Assembly (NCBI GenBank): GCA_947311845.1
Contig: CAMZMU010000049.1
Coordinates: 6,161,597 to 6,225,596 of the forward strand
Reading direction: 5' to 3'
Origin: Poa pratensis
Taxonomy: Eukaryota > Streptophyta > Magnoliopsida > Poales > Poaceae
Length of the DNA: 64,000 bases
Below, piece after piece: positions 44,446 through 56,330 of this stretch; position 1 is the stretch's first letter; each line of letters opens with the position of its first letter. The notes under the pieces are model-generated. The model was not told the origin of the DNA. It was given only the letters and a program-made list of their open reading frames with translations, and did not search any database. The position numbers and the translations under genes were made by a program.

Positions 44446-47400
44446 CTAGTCGAAGCTCGAGGACCGGCTCCAGTACTCGCCGTCGGCGGTCTGCTCCGTG
44501 CTGCACTGCGACAGCGTGTCGTCGTAGTCCTCCTCCACGCCCAGCAGCGCCAGGTTCAGGTGGGACTGCATGTTGTTCGACCCCGGGTCACCGCCTCCTC
44601 GTCCGACCCATCCGAAGAGCCCGGCAGGCCTGCGACCTCGCCCAGTGGATCGCCTCGTCATCCCCTTCCAGCAGCTTCAGCACCTGCCGTTTGTACAAAG
44701 GAGGAGGGGGATGTCAGATACCTGAATCATCGGTAAATGGTGTTTACATGGGATTTTGGTGGTGTTTTCATCCATTCTTTCTTACCAGCAGCGTCTCGGG
44801 TCGGGAATGAGAGGACGTCCTCGTGCACAGGGAAGCCGCGAGTGTCATCCTCTCCATTCGTCGCAGTCGTAGTCATTTCCCAGAACAGAATCGACCACCT
44901 GTTTGATCTCCCCGCTTGATAGCAGCGGCCTTGCCTGAAAGCGTGAGCAACGAATTAGGAAAAGGAAGCGTGGCTTGCTTGTGCAAGAACGAGTATGAAG
45001 CCAATATAGCAAATGCAGCAATGGTCTGCCCATGTTAATATCATCAGCTACTGTTTTTTGCTCAGGACATGTTACTTCTCAGACGACGAGCTACGCGTAC
45101 AAAATGGAGTTAGGGAGAGCACTCACCCATCCAACCAGGCTTTCCTGTCCCTTCGCACACCCTGTTATAATGGGTTTCCTTCCTGAAATAATCTCCAGCA
45201 GCACAACCCCGAATGCATACACGTCGATTTTTTCATTGACTTTCCCGTGTGAAAAATACTCTGGAGCCAAGTACCTGTCACAATAGTGGTTTACCTATAA
45301 GCTTTACATTTGATTTAAAACTAACAACAGGTAACCATAGTCCGGAGATGATACTAACCCAAAAGTTCCTGTGATGTCAGTGCACGTTAGGTGGGAGATT
45401 GAAGCTGACACTTTCTTTGCAAGCCCAAAATCACACAGCTGAAATTTTTAAAGAGAAGATGAGATGATGTCGCAAGCAGAACAAAAACTGACAAGTTACG
45501 GCTAACCACAATTCATCACACTGCTTACACATTAAGCCACTTGCAACTAAAGTTGTTATTTGTTTTTTGAGTAGTTACTGCAGAAAGCTAGAGTGGAAAA
45601 TGACAAGCAGATCTGAATATCTATACCTGGGCCTGAAAATCCTCTGACAGGAGGATGTTTGCAGATTTAACATCTCCATGAATCACAGATTGGGTGACAC
45701 CGCCATGATGCAGAAATTCAAGTGCCTTTGCAATGTGAATCGCTATCTTAATTCTCTTCTCCCAGCTAAGACTATTCTCACATTTGCCTAAAGAACAGTT
45801 AGAATACGAAATATTAGGCCACTAGCCAAGAGGTTAGGGATAGAATAGGCAGTGAGTTTCCATCTTGACGCTTACCGTGAAGCGCTTTGTCTAAGCTTCC
45901 CTGGTGCATGTAATCGTACACCAACGCAAGACTGTAGTTATCAAAGCTGAATCCCCTCAACGAGACAATATTCTCATGTTGCAAGCTAGTTACAGTCTCA
46001 ATCTCAGTAATAAACTCCTGTAGTGCGTCAACTGAAGGTTTCAGAATCTTTGCAGCATATAATGTGCCGTCATTTAACTGTGCCTTGTAAACGTGGCTAG
46101 TTCCTCCCTTCCCAATTAATATATCTGCATTAACGAAAGAAAATTAGATTTTACTTTTGCTGAAACAAACATGTGTAACAAAATAATCCAGATGACAAAG
46201 GCAATTACCTGGTGAGAAGTTTGATGTAGCAAGTTTGAGTTCCTCGTAGCTAAACAGCCTACAAACTGAGGAATACTTCTCTTGAAGAGGTTCCAATTCA
46301 GGGGGAGGCCACGCCACGTCATACAAAGAGAAAGAAAAGATAGATTCTGGCTCAACAGGGGAAGTAGATCCAGATTCTGAATCACCGTTGAACCTTGGAC
46401 TTGCATCAGATTTCAAGGATTTGCTATCCGGGTGGACAGAACTGTAACGGCTGGGAAGCCTCATTGCCCATTGAACCATAGACACTTTGGCCCACTCAAA
46501 AGATGAGCTTCTTTGATGGCTGAAGATTCTCCTTCGGAGGCGACAGCGGTCAGACTTTCCTTCTATCATCCTTCTAAGCGACATAGGAGAATTAGAGAAC
46601 ATGTCCACATTACGTGATGAGTCCTTTCGCAAATCCTCAGGTTCTGTAGACGCGGTGGAAGGAGTACGTTCGGTGCCACTCGTGCTAACCGAGCCATCCC
46701 TCTTGTCAGCCGATGTTTCCAAGTTAAATTGGATATCACTGGAGAAACTACTGCTCCGCCTAATGGCCCTAATCACACCTCTTACACCAACAGAACGCTT
46801 GGAGCCTCCAGAACTCCAACTCGAAGTTGAACGCTTAGAATCGTTGCTGCTCCTGCCTGAATGACCATTTCTTGGGGGCAGCACGCAGTAAAGCTCCCCA
46901 TCACCTTCAGCTAGTGGCTCGACCGAATCACCGTCTTGCCGACTTGAAGTACTTGCAACTGAATGGTCATTCCCCGCAGGCAACACGCAGTACAGCACAC
47001 TGGCACCATCACCTGGAAGATCAGAAATGTCATCTGTCCGGTCCATTGTCGACTCTTCGGCCTTGTCAGTAGAATCTGCATCGTCCTGAACCTGATCCGT
47101 CGACAATTCAGGAGGTTCCACACTTGAGGGCTGCTGTTCATCAGCGACGACATCCTCTGGCTGACTGCCCTTTGCTCCAACGTCATGTTGTTTTTCTTCG
47201 CCCCCACAGCCTTCTTTGGGTTCATCACAAGGCAACACGCTCTGTTCAGGTTGTTTGTCACCGCACCCACTGCCTTTTTTTGGTTCATCATAAGGCAACG
47301 CACTTTCTTTACCTTGACGGGCAAACGGCAACACGCAGTACATCTCATCCTCGCTGCAGCCAGGACGCTCCGCCGACACCTTGCCGAGTGGGCATTCGCC

Positions 47401-48592
47401 TCCCTCCGGTAGACAATCTTGCCACCATTGACGGCAAGGACCGCACACTTGGCAGGCAGCTTCTTCGAGCAGTACTTGGCGACGGAATGCAAGGACCTGG
47501 CGAATCGGAAGCAACCGTTTCACACAACAATAGTGGGTGGCAATCATTGGGTGTAAAAAGGTTGGGAAAACTTGGTAGTGGAAGCATTGAGGATCCAACT
47601 TACCCAATTGAGCGCTTCTTCTTGGTGATGCCCAGGACAACTTTGGAGGCCCCAAACAAGCTGGCCTCACGAACCAGCGCCTTGCGCACCGACGAGCCCT
47701 TGCAAATCTTCACCTTGAGATTGATCTGTTCATTGCACAAGCGATAGTTAAGCATCAATTAGTAGTTGGCAAATTTACCACTGCGTCAACCGCATCGGAA
47801 TGGGGCAAAATACTGCCGGAATTCGCTATGGAACATGTAAGCAAGATTACGGAAGACAATCTATAAGAATGAAGAGTAAAAAGAAAATCTTTGCAGCATA
47901 GGCCAAACGATCTGATTTCAGTAGACACTTGGGGAGTTGACAGTAGATCCAAGAATGAACAGATAGAAGAACACTGTTACCAGAACAGACCCAACCCGGA
48001 AAATTCTAGCTTGGCATAGTGGGCAAGCATGGAGAATCTGTTGGTGAAACCAAAAATTGCAGTTTGGCGCAACACAAGCCGGAAGAATCGCACGGAAGCC
48101 CAGCAGAAACGAAATGGGCTCGAGATCAGACGAGAACTGGGGCAATTAATGCGGAACAATAAAGGGGAAAAGGGTTTCACATGCTTGCTGGCCGGCTGGA
48201 ATTGCCGGCCAATGGCGACCAACTTCCAACGGACAGCACAGCAACCGCACAGACAGAGATAGGGAGGGAGCGGTGGCCTGACCTGCTTGAGGTTGCAGAA
48301 GCCCTCGTAGACGGCGAGCATGCCGTCGAAGTCGACGGCGGCGGCGGCCTCGGCGGCGGAGGCGAGGACGACGTGGACGGCGACGACGCGGTCCCCGGCG
48401 GCGACGGCATTGACGAAGGCCCAGGTGAGCAGCGCCCGGCTCTCCGCGTCCGCCCGCACGCCCACCACCACCGTGCCCCCGCCGGAAGCCCCCTCCTCCC
48501 TTCTCCCTGCGGGGTACGCCGGCGTCCGCGGCTCCGTCCATGGCCTCCTCCTCCGCTTTCTCCCCCTCCCGCTGCTCCTTGGAGACCTTCAT
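44446..48592 (-). pseudogene. USP-domain receptor-like cytoplasmic kinase, nine exons, several small indels
   Basis: Exons on the minus strand: 48592-48283, 47725-47604, 47496-46209, 46124-45876, 45787-45627, 45438-45359, 45274-45127, 44934-44786 and 44683-44446, all with GT-AG borders. Exons 1-3 start with a universal stress protein fold (TVVVGVRADAESRALLTWAF, VREASLFGASKVVLGITKKK). A long serine-rich linker follows, then RLFSYEELKLATSNFSPG and the kinase: IGKGGTSHVYKAQL, LYAAKILK, VIHGDVKSANILLS, LCDFGLAKK, TGTFGYLAPEY. The C-terminus is SQCSTEQTADGEYWSRSSSF. Frames shift near 48505, 47402, 44854 and twice in the last exon. No signal peptide or membrane segment, so it is cytoplasmic. The catalytic loop is HGD. 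Splice sites and all exons are intact, so errors in the sequence could explain the indels. Confidence 0.9.
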
Positions 48593-49326
48593 CTCCAGCA
48601 CAGCCTAGCACAGCCTGTCAGGGTCACGAGGCCGCCAGCATGGGTGCCCGCGCCGTCGCGTAGTCCGCTTGCTGCTGCTGCCGCCTCGGGCGCCGTGCGT
48701 GTGTGCCGTTGGCTGGTTCCTCCCTCGGCAACCGTCGCCGCCTCCTCGCTCCCCGTGCCTCTCTCTCCCTGGAGAGAGGAGTTGTCTTCTCGTGTGGTTT
48801 GGTTTCTCTCTCTGTTCTCGCGTGGGTAGAGTAGATTAGTCCAATATAGGCGGCTGGCTGGCAACTGCCACTTTTGAGCACTTCCCTCCCTCGCCCCCGT
48901 TTCTTGCTATATTTATTTATTTCACATTTTCTAGAAGGATTATTTCTACAAAATACGTCATGACTTACGGGTACCAACTCACCCGATATTCATAAAAATT
49001 ATAGTTATTCAAAAAAATAAAAAATTCCGAATTTATCAGTCCGGCAAATATAATTAAGTGCTGTTCAAAAACTTTTGCCACAGAATAACTTTATTATTGT
49101 AACCTAGGTTAAAGATTTACCGAAAAGACGCTATATACACGATATATTCGTCAGAGATTTGTCCTTTAGCCCAGAAATCATTAAAAATCGTTTTGTGGTC
49201 AAAGTTTTTACACGAGTATAATACTTGGTCATCTTTGAGTGTATAAAAATTCGAAATTTTTGGAACACTTTTTGAATTTCTATAAAAAATCCGTATATCA
49301 GGTGTGCAAATCTCCATGTGCCATTA
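48593..49326. other. Upstream region of the USP-kinase gene
   Basis: 48600-48850 is rich in CT/GA runs as in plant 5' leaders on the minus strand. A minus-strand AAATATAG at about 48910 is a possible TATA element, more than 300 bp before the ATG. AT-rich sequence follows with no gene. Confidence 0.4.
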
Positions 49327-49340
49327 GTCTGCATCCGTCA

Positions 49341-50169
49341 TTTTTTTTGAAAGGGAGTTCGTGTACATGATCATACAACTGAAGAACACACACGCACGAA
49401 CAGAGGCAGAAGCCACACCCCACACGACGAACACGGCACCACCAAGCAGCAGGGCACCTTCGACCACCAGCAGCGCACCGCCGGGAAAGAAGGAGACGAG
49501 CTCACCTCGCACCGAAGCAGCCAGCTCGACCAACCTTGTTGAAGTGCCGCAGAATCCATCCGACGCAGGCGCCGGAATCTTGCTGCTGAACGAGCATCGG
49601 CTCCGAGCCGCTGCCAGACCACCGTCGCCGCCTCACGCCGGAGACGAAGACGAAGGCTCCACCCGTCTTCCACCACGCCCACCGAGTCCGCCGATGAAGG
49701 AGAAGAACCCGCCTGCAAACTCCCAGAAATTTTAAGCAAAAGCACCACCCCGCACGTCGGCGAGGGAAGCAGGACCCCAAGAACAAGAGCCGCCGCCGCC
49801 ACCACGGACGCCGGCTCGAGGGGAAGCACGCCGCGGCTCCGGAGAGCAGCGGACGCACCAGAGGCGGCAGATCTGCCCATGGCCTCCACCGGAGCACCAT
49901 GGACAGAGGAGAGGACCGCCGCCTCCAAAAGCTTCTCCGACCGCGCCTCCGCCTCCAAAGCGCCGCCGGCAAGCAACCCACGCACACCTAGACTATTTAC
50001 ACGCCGGGATCCGTCGATTCCCCGTCCTCCCGCCGCCGGAGCGGCCGCGGAGGGCGAGGGATCGAGCGGATCGCCGGCGGCGAGCTGGTCCGCACGGGTG
50101 ACGCCCAAAAATCGTCCTCAGTTCACTGTAGGTGGGGAACGGGGAGGAGGTCCAGAGTGTTCTGCTTGG
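49341..50169 (-). mobile_element. GC-rich poly-A retroposon, copy 2
   Basis: An 829-bp insert on the minus strand with an A tail (T run 49341-49348). It is flanked by GTCTGCATCCGTC (49327-49339) and GTCTGCATCCTGTC (50170-50183). The 5' end (CCCAAGCAGAACACTC) and internal blocks such as CCCGTTCCCCACCTA, CGATTTTTGGGCG and CGGAGAGGCTTTTGG-like text match copy 1. The 3' end (GACTCCCTTTCAAAA in copy 1) matches too. A 245-codon frame is open on the minus strand but its frame differs from that of copy 1 in parts. Confidence 0.82.
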
Positions 50170-50289
50170 GTCTGCATCCTGTCTTTTTTACTGCTACTTA
50201 CATTTTATCTACTGGTAGAAATAAAAAGATACGAGAATATAACTTTTTTTAGGGTATCCGAATATAGTATAGCTTTTTTGCGATCAACA

Positions 50290-52820
50290 GCTTTATCTTT
50301 GTGTGTGTGTATTGTAGGCCGCCACTTGGGGAGTAGAACTGGGCCGTAGCGGTATGTGTCGCTGGCAGTGGCAGCTACACGTGCTGGACAAACAAAAGGT
50401 TGGCTTCCTCTCTGTCATAGATTAAGATTAGGAGGAAAAAAGCTCGTGCTTTTGATTCAGTCATCTGTGACCTCTATTATTACCGACCAAATCACTTTCA
50501 CCCTTCCCCTTTCATCAAACCACCTCATAGAATTATTACAGCTCACTTCATTCATTAGGCTGCTACCATTAACACACGTTAGTTTTCTTCATTTGCTTTC
50601 CCAGATTTCACATTTTTGTTGTTGTTGACATAATTTCTGTACTTTTTATTTATTTTGGGTACAAGTCGATTTAGCAGCCATCAAGTCTACTATACCAAAA
50701 TGTTAGGAAATACCAAATCAATAACACGGGTAGCACCAAATTGGTAGGAAACACCAGCACAATAACACTGACATACCGAATTGTTAGGAAACACCAAAGT
50801 TTTTTCGTTAATAGCCATCGGCCATGGCCTTGTGTGGATACAACGCGAGGGTGTAGGAGGACTAATTTTCTAGAGGACTAATTTTCTTCTGAGACGAGAA
50901 TAATTGGCAAAGAAGAAGAATGTGTGTGAAACCTTGCCTTGCAACTCGTATCAATTGACCAAGGCTGCAAGGAACCAAAACTAGTCAAAGGGATTTTTCT
51001 TGCAATGCATGAACCGATGGCAGTACTTATCTATCCACGAACGCTATTATATATCGAATTGTATATGCATATACAACCTTGCCTTAACGGCAAAGGCGGC
51101 AAATTCTTCTGGTATCTTATTGTTGACAAGCATGCATGCGAAGAAAAACAATGACCTTCTAGAGACGGCGACCTATTTTGTATTGTCTTGGTATGACCTT
51201 ATACAGCTTAAACGTTGGAATCAAACAACAACGCAGTGTATAGTATACATAGAGTACAAACAAAATGTCGGAGACCATGTATTATATAGGAGAAACGTCT
51301 ACACGTACTAATGACAATGAGTGGTGATGGTGGTCATTTGTCCAAATACTTGATGGTGAGAGGTCTCGAATGGATCGATTGATCACTACAGTACTCTATT
51401 AGTACAGTAATTAACTTTGTTAAGGCCCTTGGTTACCGTGTTGGTTAAACAGACACCTGATTAGTTCCATCGTGATTAATGTGCATGCTTTAATGTGAAG
51501 TTATATGTTCGTAATGACCTTCACTTGCTTGCTTGATTATTGCGTGCAAGCTTAATTACTCAATCAATCAAGCTTAATCATCATCAAAAATAAATAAACT
51601 GTGTGTGCGCCCTGTAAATTGTACCGGAGGGAGTAATAGCGCATCAGTCCCAATACTGCGACACACACATTTTTCATGTTTTAAATTTGACAACTAATTT
51701 AACCAACGGTACTCCCTCCAGTTTTTTAATTCCACATATTAGTTTTGTTTTAAGTGAAATTTTGCAAAGTTTAACCAAATTTGTAATAAAAATATACCAA
51801 CATTTGTAATGCCATATTCGATCCAACATCGTGCAGTATATTTTCATATTGTATTGATTTGGCTGAACGGAGAAGCAGGGAAACCATTGTGCTGCACCGG
51901 TCTGCTTGTGTGGCAACAATGAAGGGTACTGGTAGTCGGCTCTTTATGTGTCCACGTGGTCGTGTGATTCATTTGTTGCAGTGGAGTCTGAGAAAAGGCG
52001 TCTAGTTGGTGCCGTGGCGACGATGTGTGCCATGAAGTATAGCGTGCAACTTTATTTTTGTAGTTTTTTTTTGCGATTTAGCGTACAACTTTATCATTTT
52101 GCGCCTTGTAGGCTGCCACTTGTGGAGTAGAACTAGGCCGTAGCGGAATGCGTCGCTGTCAAATGCACGTGGCTAAAAAGGTTTTCTCTCTCCTGGATTA
52201 GGAAAAAGGCACGTGCTTTTGATTTAGTCGTTCGTGACTCTGTTGCAAGCTTAATTATTATCGCCTCTCACTTTCTTACTTGCCCTCTATGATGAAGCCA
52301 CCCATGCACTAATCAGCATTGTTCAAAAAAATCAGTAGAGTAAAACTTTGGTTCACTGAAATTAGATTGCTGGTATTAAGACACGTGTACTTCGAAAAGA
52401 GAGAGAAGCCATCGGCACATTAATTGTCTTGTGGATAAACAATGCAAGTAGGAGCAGGTGTACTGATATTCTTCTCATTTTTGTTGTTGATGGATAAACA
52501 AACAATGCAAGTGGTGCTACTAATTTCTTCTCATTTTCGGTTAAATGTTTTTTTGTGAGAAATATTCATGGATCAAGCTACACTGCATTGCACATTTGCA
52601 CTCCTTGGTTTGGCCCACCGATATTGCCATTTTTTCTTCTCATTTTCCCTTGTCATAATTTCTGTACGTATTTATTTTTGGTAGAAGATTTATGGAACAA
52701 GTTGTTCGTCGATGCACCGCTTGATTTGGCAGCCATCAATAACTCTAGGAGTACCAAACTGCTAAGGGAGCACCAAACTTATCTGCCAGTTTCTCCATTA
52801 CTCCCAAAGTTTAGGTGCAT
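50290..52820. repeat. Diverged noncoding repeats, first part
   Basis: 50312-50560 (TGTAGGCCGCCACTTGG, GAACTGGGCCGTAGCGG, CGTGCTTTTGATT) recurs at 52106-52300. 50630-50790 (CATAATTTCTGTAC, GCAGCCATCAA, TACCAAA) recurs at 52655-52770. 50905-51345 recurs at 54440-54845. No long open frame or protein motif was seen. A Stowaway-like end CTCCCTCCAGTTTTTTAATT starts at about 51713 and a GGAGGGAGTA end lies at about 51628; neither has a clear partner. Confidence 0.65.
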
Positions 52821-52959
52821 GTGCTAGCTTCTTCAGAGAGAAAAAAATGCTAGGGTTTAGGTCAAATCTGATGAGACCCTCCGAGTAATGCCCAAATTAA
52901 TTGAAGGATGGAAGAGGTCGTATCTGGTCGTCACCGAGTCGTTCGGTTCTGTTTATTAA

Positions 52960-53752
52960 GAGCATCTCTAGCAGAAACCTCAAAAGCCGCGGAACTTCAA
53001 AATAACTGCCGTATAAGGTTTCGAAACCTAAAAAACGCAAAGACCAGAAACCTCAAAACGCGCCGACCTGTAAACCATTTGAGGGGCCCCGTGAATTTGG
53101 CCCGCGGAACCGTGATTCTGATGTTTTCGTGGCCGAACCGAAGGGGCCCTGTAAACCGCGCAAGACGTTGGCGGGCTGAATATTCAGCACCCGCCGGTGA
53201 GCTTCCGCCATAAAACTAGCCGGAATTTGGCTGTTTTCCGCCAAACTCGCTTGAATCAGGCGGAAACAAAAGCGCATATACAACCGCTACACCATAGGGG
53301 GCTTCGTGCCCCGACGGTGGGCCGGAACGACCACCAGCGGAACACCGGCGACGGACCTGAATGCTGCGGCCCCGTGAACTTCGTTTCCAGCAGCGGCGTG
53401 CACCACGGTGGCGCCTGCAAGGAACGGCGGGGGTGGCGCCCGCGAAGACCGGCAGCGGCGGCTCCCGCGAGGATGGGCGGCGGCGGTGCGCGCGGCGACC
53501 ATTGGCGGCGCCCGCCCGGAGGTAACGCGCGGCGGCGCCCTGCGAGCTTCTGCTCTTCGATCGATCCATCCCAGGAAGAAGACGACGGTGGGCTGAAAAA
53601 AAAGATTATGGAATATTCAGGAATATTCCTTTTTACGGTTTGGTTTACAGTCTCTGCTCTGGCGTGTCTCGTTTTGGCCAAAATACGGGAGATTCGCGAA
53701 CCGTAAACCAGTTTTAAGGTTCCGCGTTTTAAGGGTTCTGCTAGAGATGCTC
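52960..53752. mobile_element. Harbinger-type non-autonomous element
   Basis: Ends GAGCATCTCTAGCAGAA and, inverted, GAGCATCTCTAGCAGAA match exactly. The flanks are TAA on both sides (52957-52959 and 53753-53755), the three-base target duplication of PIF/Harbinger. The 793-bp element has a GC-rich core (53320-53560) with frames on both strands but no recognised transposase. Termini and target site are convincing; the core may be captured DNA. Confidence 0.88.
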
Positions 53753-53943
53753 TAATGAACTAATCAATGGACATGGTGTCTGCTGTTGGGTACTGGGCAG
53801 GAACGTCACTGATGACAGATTCTTTTCCGGACAGCTCAACTCAAGTACACTGTGCACTCCGTGCTCACAGCATATTTGCAATGTATCTTTTTCCATATGG
53901 TAGACATAGTGCTCCCAACTTACTGTATATTCCGGCCAATCTT

Positions 53944-54360
53944 GCTAATTTTTTTTAAATAATACACGAAATTTTTTTAATTCCGGAAATAATTCGCAGT
54001 TTTTATTTTTTTCAAAAATATTACCCAGTCGGCCCCGTCGAAACCGACAGGCCCTAATCGGCTTCGTCGAGACCGAGAGGCCCCACTCGTTCACGTGTAA
54101 GCCCCCAAGTATGCCTGGGTTATTACCACTGGCGTGTATAGATGAGTGCACGCCACTAGTAGGGAATACCAGTGGCGTGTATATATGGGTCCACGCCACT
54201 AGTCGGCTTCGTCGAGACCGATTAGGGCTGTCGGCTTCGCCGTGACCGAGTAGGCCCTGTCGGCTCCCACGGGGCCGACTGGGTAATATTTTAAAAAATA
54301 AAAACTGCGTATTATTTCCGGAATTAAATAATTTTTGTGTATTATTTAATTTTTTTTAGC
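53944..54360. mobile_element. Foldback element with arms of about 90 bp
   Basis: The left arm starts GCTAATTTTTTTTAAATAAT and the right arm ends ATTATTTAATTTTTTTTAGC. The arms pair with few mismatches through TAATTCCGGAAATAAT and ATTACCCAGTCGGCCCC to about 54035 and 54268. The centre has two GGCGTG...CACGCCACTAGT hairpins in tandem (54126-54205) and repeats of TCGGCTTCGTCGAGACCGA. It is non-coding and would form a strong hairpin. The target duplication is unclear (possibly TCT). It could be Mutator-like or a CACTA-derived foldback. Confidence 0.8.
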
Positions 54361-56330
54361 TCTATAAGACTATATAGATGTGACGTAAGTGTTTTCTTCA
54401 AATTATTAATCTTGCCACAAAGATATAATCCGAAAAAATGATTGGTAAAAAAGAATATGTCCGAAGTCTTGCCCTGCAGCTCGTATTCTTGACCAACCCT
54501 GCAGGAGACCAAAACTGGTCAAAGGATTATTCCAATGCATATGGACTGATGGAACTTATCTATCAATCTATACAACATACTAGTTTATCGAATTATATAT
54601 AATCAGGACCTTGCCTTATTGGCAAAGGCGGCAAATCCACTCAGTATTCTATTGTTGAGAAGAAATGCATGGAGAGAACAATAATGACCTTCTAGAGATG
54701 ACGACCTATTTGTATCACTTGGCATGACCGTACTTAAACATTGGAATCAAACAACACCATTGAGTATGTACAAAAATGTCGGAGACTATAATATAGGAGA
54801 AAACGTCATGCACATGTTAATAAGTGGTGGTGGTAGTTGGTGTGTGGTTCCAAAACCTCGATGGCAAGGTCTCGAATTGATCTACCACTGGTCGCTTATT
54901 GATTAATTTCATTGGTTAGGTCCATGGTTTTGATGATCATTTCGTTTTGTGCCAGCTAATTAATCGGTCTTGTGATTTGTTCCTATCGCGTATTACTTTT
55001 CATGATTTATCCACATGTACGTGTGTAAGAAACGTGAGGTTTTAAAGATTTGGCAGAAATGTTATTACTTATTCAGTGCAAGTTTAATCAGAAATGATGG
55101 CAAAGTTCTCAATCGAGTTCTCTAGAAATTTGGTCGAACTTCACATTATTTGGCTTCAGATTAATTAAACGCTTATTTTTAGTGACAGAGGTAGTACTAG
55201 GAATCCCCTCATTTCGTATTGTGAAAGTTTATTATACTTGATTGTTTTCCTTCATTCATGACTCCTACTATGATTAGCTAACGTTTGAGCAATCTTATTT
55301 TGGTTACGAGGATTTTTCTTGAGCAAGGTATCGCGATATCCCATGAGTTTCTTGATTTCTTGCAAGATGGCCAAGGAATAAAATGTAAAGAGACATGATA
55401 GGACAAATGTCACATACTTATTAATAACTTATAGGTATCGCGATATCCCCAGTGAGATATTGATCCATAATTATATAGGTGATTAATCTCATTGGTGCCC
55501 TTGACTATGATAATAGTTTCGTCTTGGTTAACCAGTATGTTCAGTGTGTTCAAGCGTTCCATCTTGCACTAATATCCCTGTTTTTAAAAAGGTATGCACT
55601 TGCAACAACTTAATCAATTACTGCTCGAGAACTTTAGTCGAGGTTGGCAGAAGGTTGCTCAACCATTGCTTACACTGAGAACTAACTCAATCCACTAGAC
55701 TCACACGTCCTTGTAAAAAACGACTGAGAAGCCTACTTTTATCCATTGACGTCCACAACTTTACTTAATTCCTTTTCACAGTTTTCCCCGATAAAGTAAA
55801 TCCTTTTGACAAAAAGCAAATCCAATCCGTGTGTGGACGAAATTCAGTTTCGAGGACCTTACTTAACTTTGGAATCAAACAACGCGAACATGTATATATA
55901 CACCTAAGACTATGAATAAAATGTTAAAGACAGGATAGGACAAATGGTGTTAGCTGTTGTTGGTGATCGATCACTGCTTAATTCATTAATTTCGTCCTCC
56001 GAGGGACCTTGATTACGATGATCATTGCATTTCGTGTTGGTTAATCACCTACTCCCACATGCAAAAAGAAATATCAGCTACAACGATTTGTTCAGTTGTA
56101 CATCGTGTATCAATGGTGTGGTGCCTATTTGGAAAGAGTCATGTACTCATGTACGTGCAACAGCTTAACTAATGAATGCGAGAATTTTATTGGTACTCCT
56201 CCGTACAGGGCAGGAGGTTGCTTAATTATTGCGTACAAGCTTACCATTTAATTGCCCACACACAAGGCACATGTACTACTACTAGTAGGGCAGGATTACT
56301 TAACATTACTAGTACTACTCGTATCATGGA
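54361..56330. repeat. Diverged noncoding repeats, second part
   Basis: 54440-54845 is a diverged copy of 50905-51345 (GGCAAAGGCGGCAAAT, AATGACCTTCTAGAGA, TTGGAATCAAACAAC). Related blocks recur at about 54885-54960, 55480-55545 and 55965-56045, with ATTAATTTCATTGGTTAGG-like and GATGATCATTTCGTTTTG-like text, roughly 0.5-0.6 kb apart. TATCGCGATATCCC occurs at 55328 and 55435. No coding sequence is supported. Confidence 0.6.

Noticed and set aside
48181..48829. Long GC-rich frames on the plus strand over the start of the kinase gene
   Set aside because: They oppose a recognisable universal stress protein domain with proper splice sites and have no motif of their own.
49371..50108. 245-codon minus-strand frame as a protein gene
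   Set aside because: It fills a poly-A retroposon and the second copy of that element does not keep the same frame; GC-rich DNA gives long chance frames.
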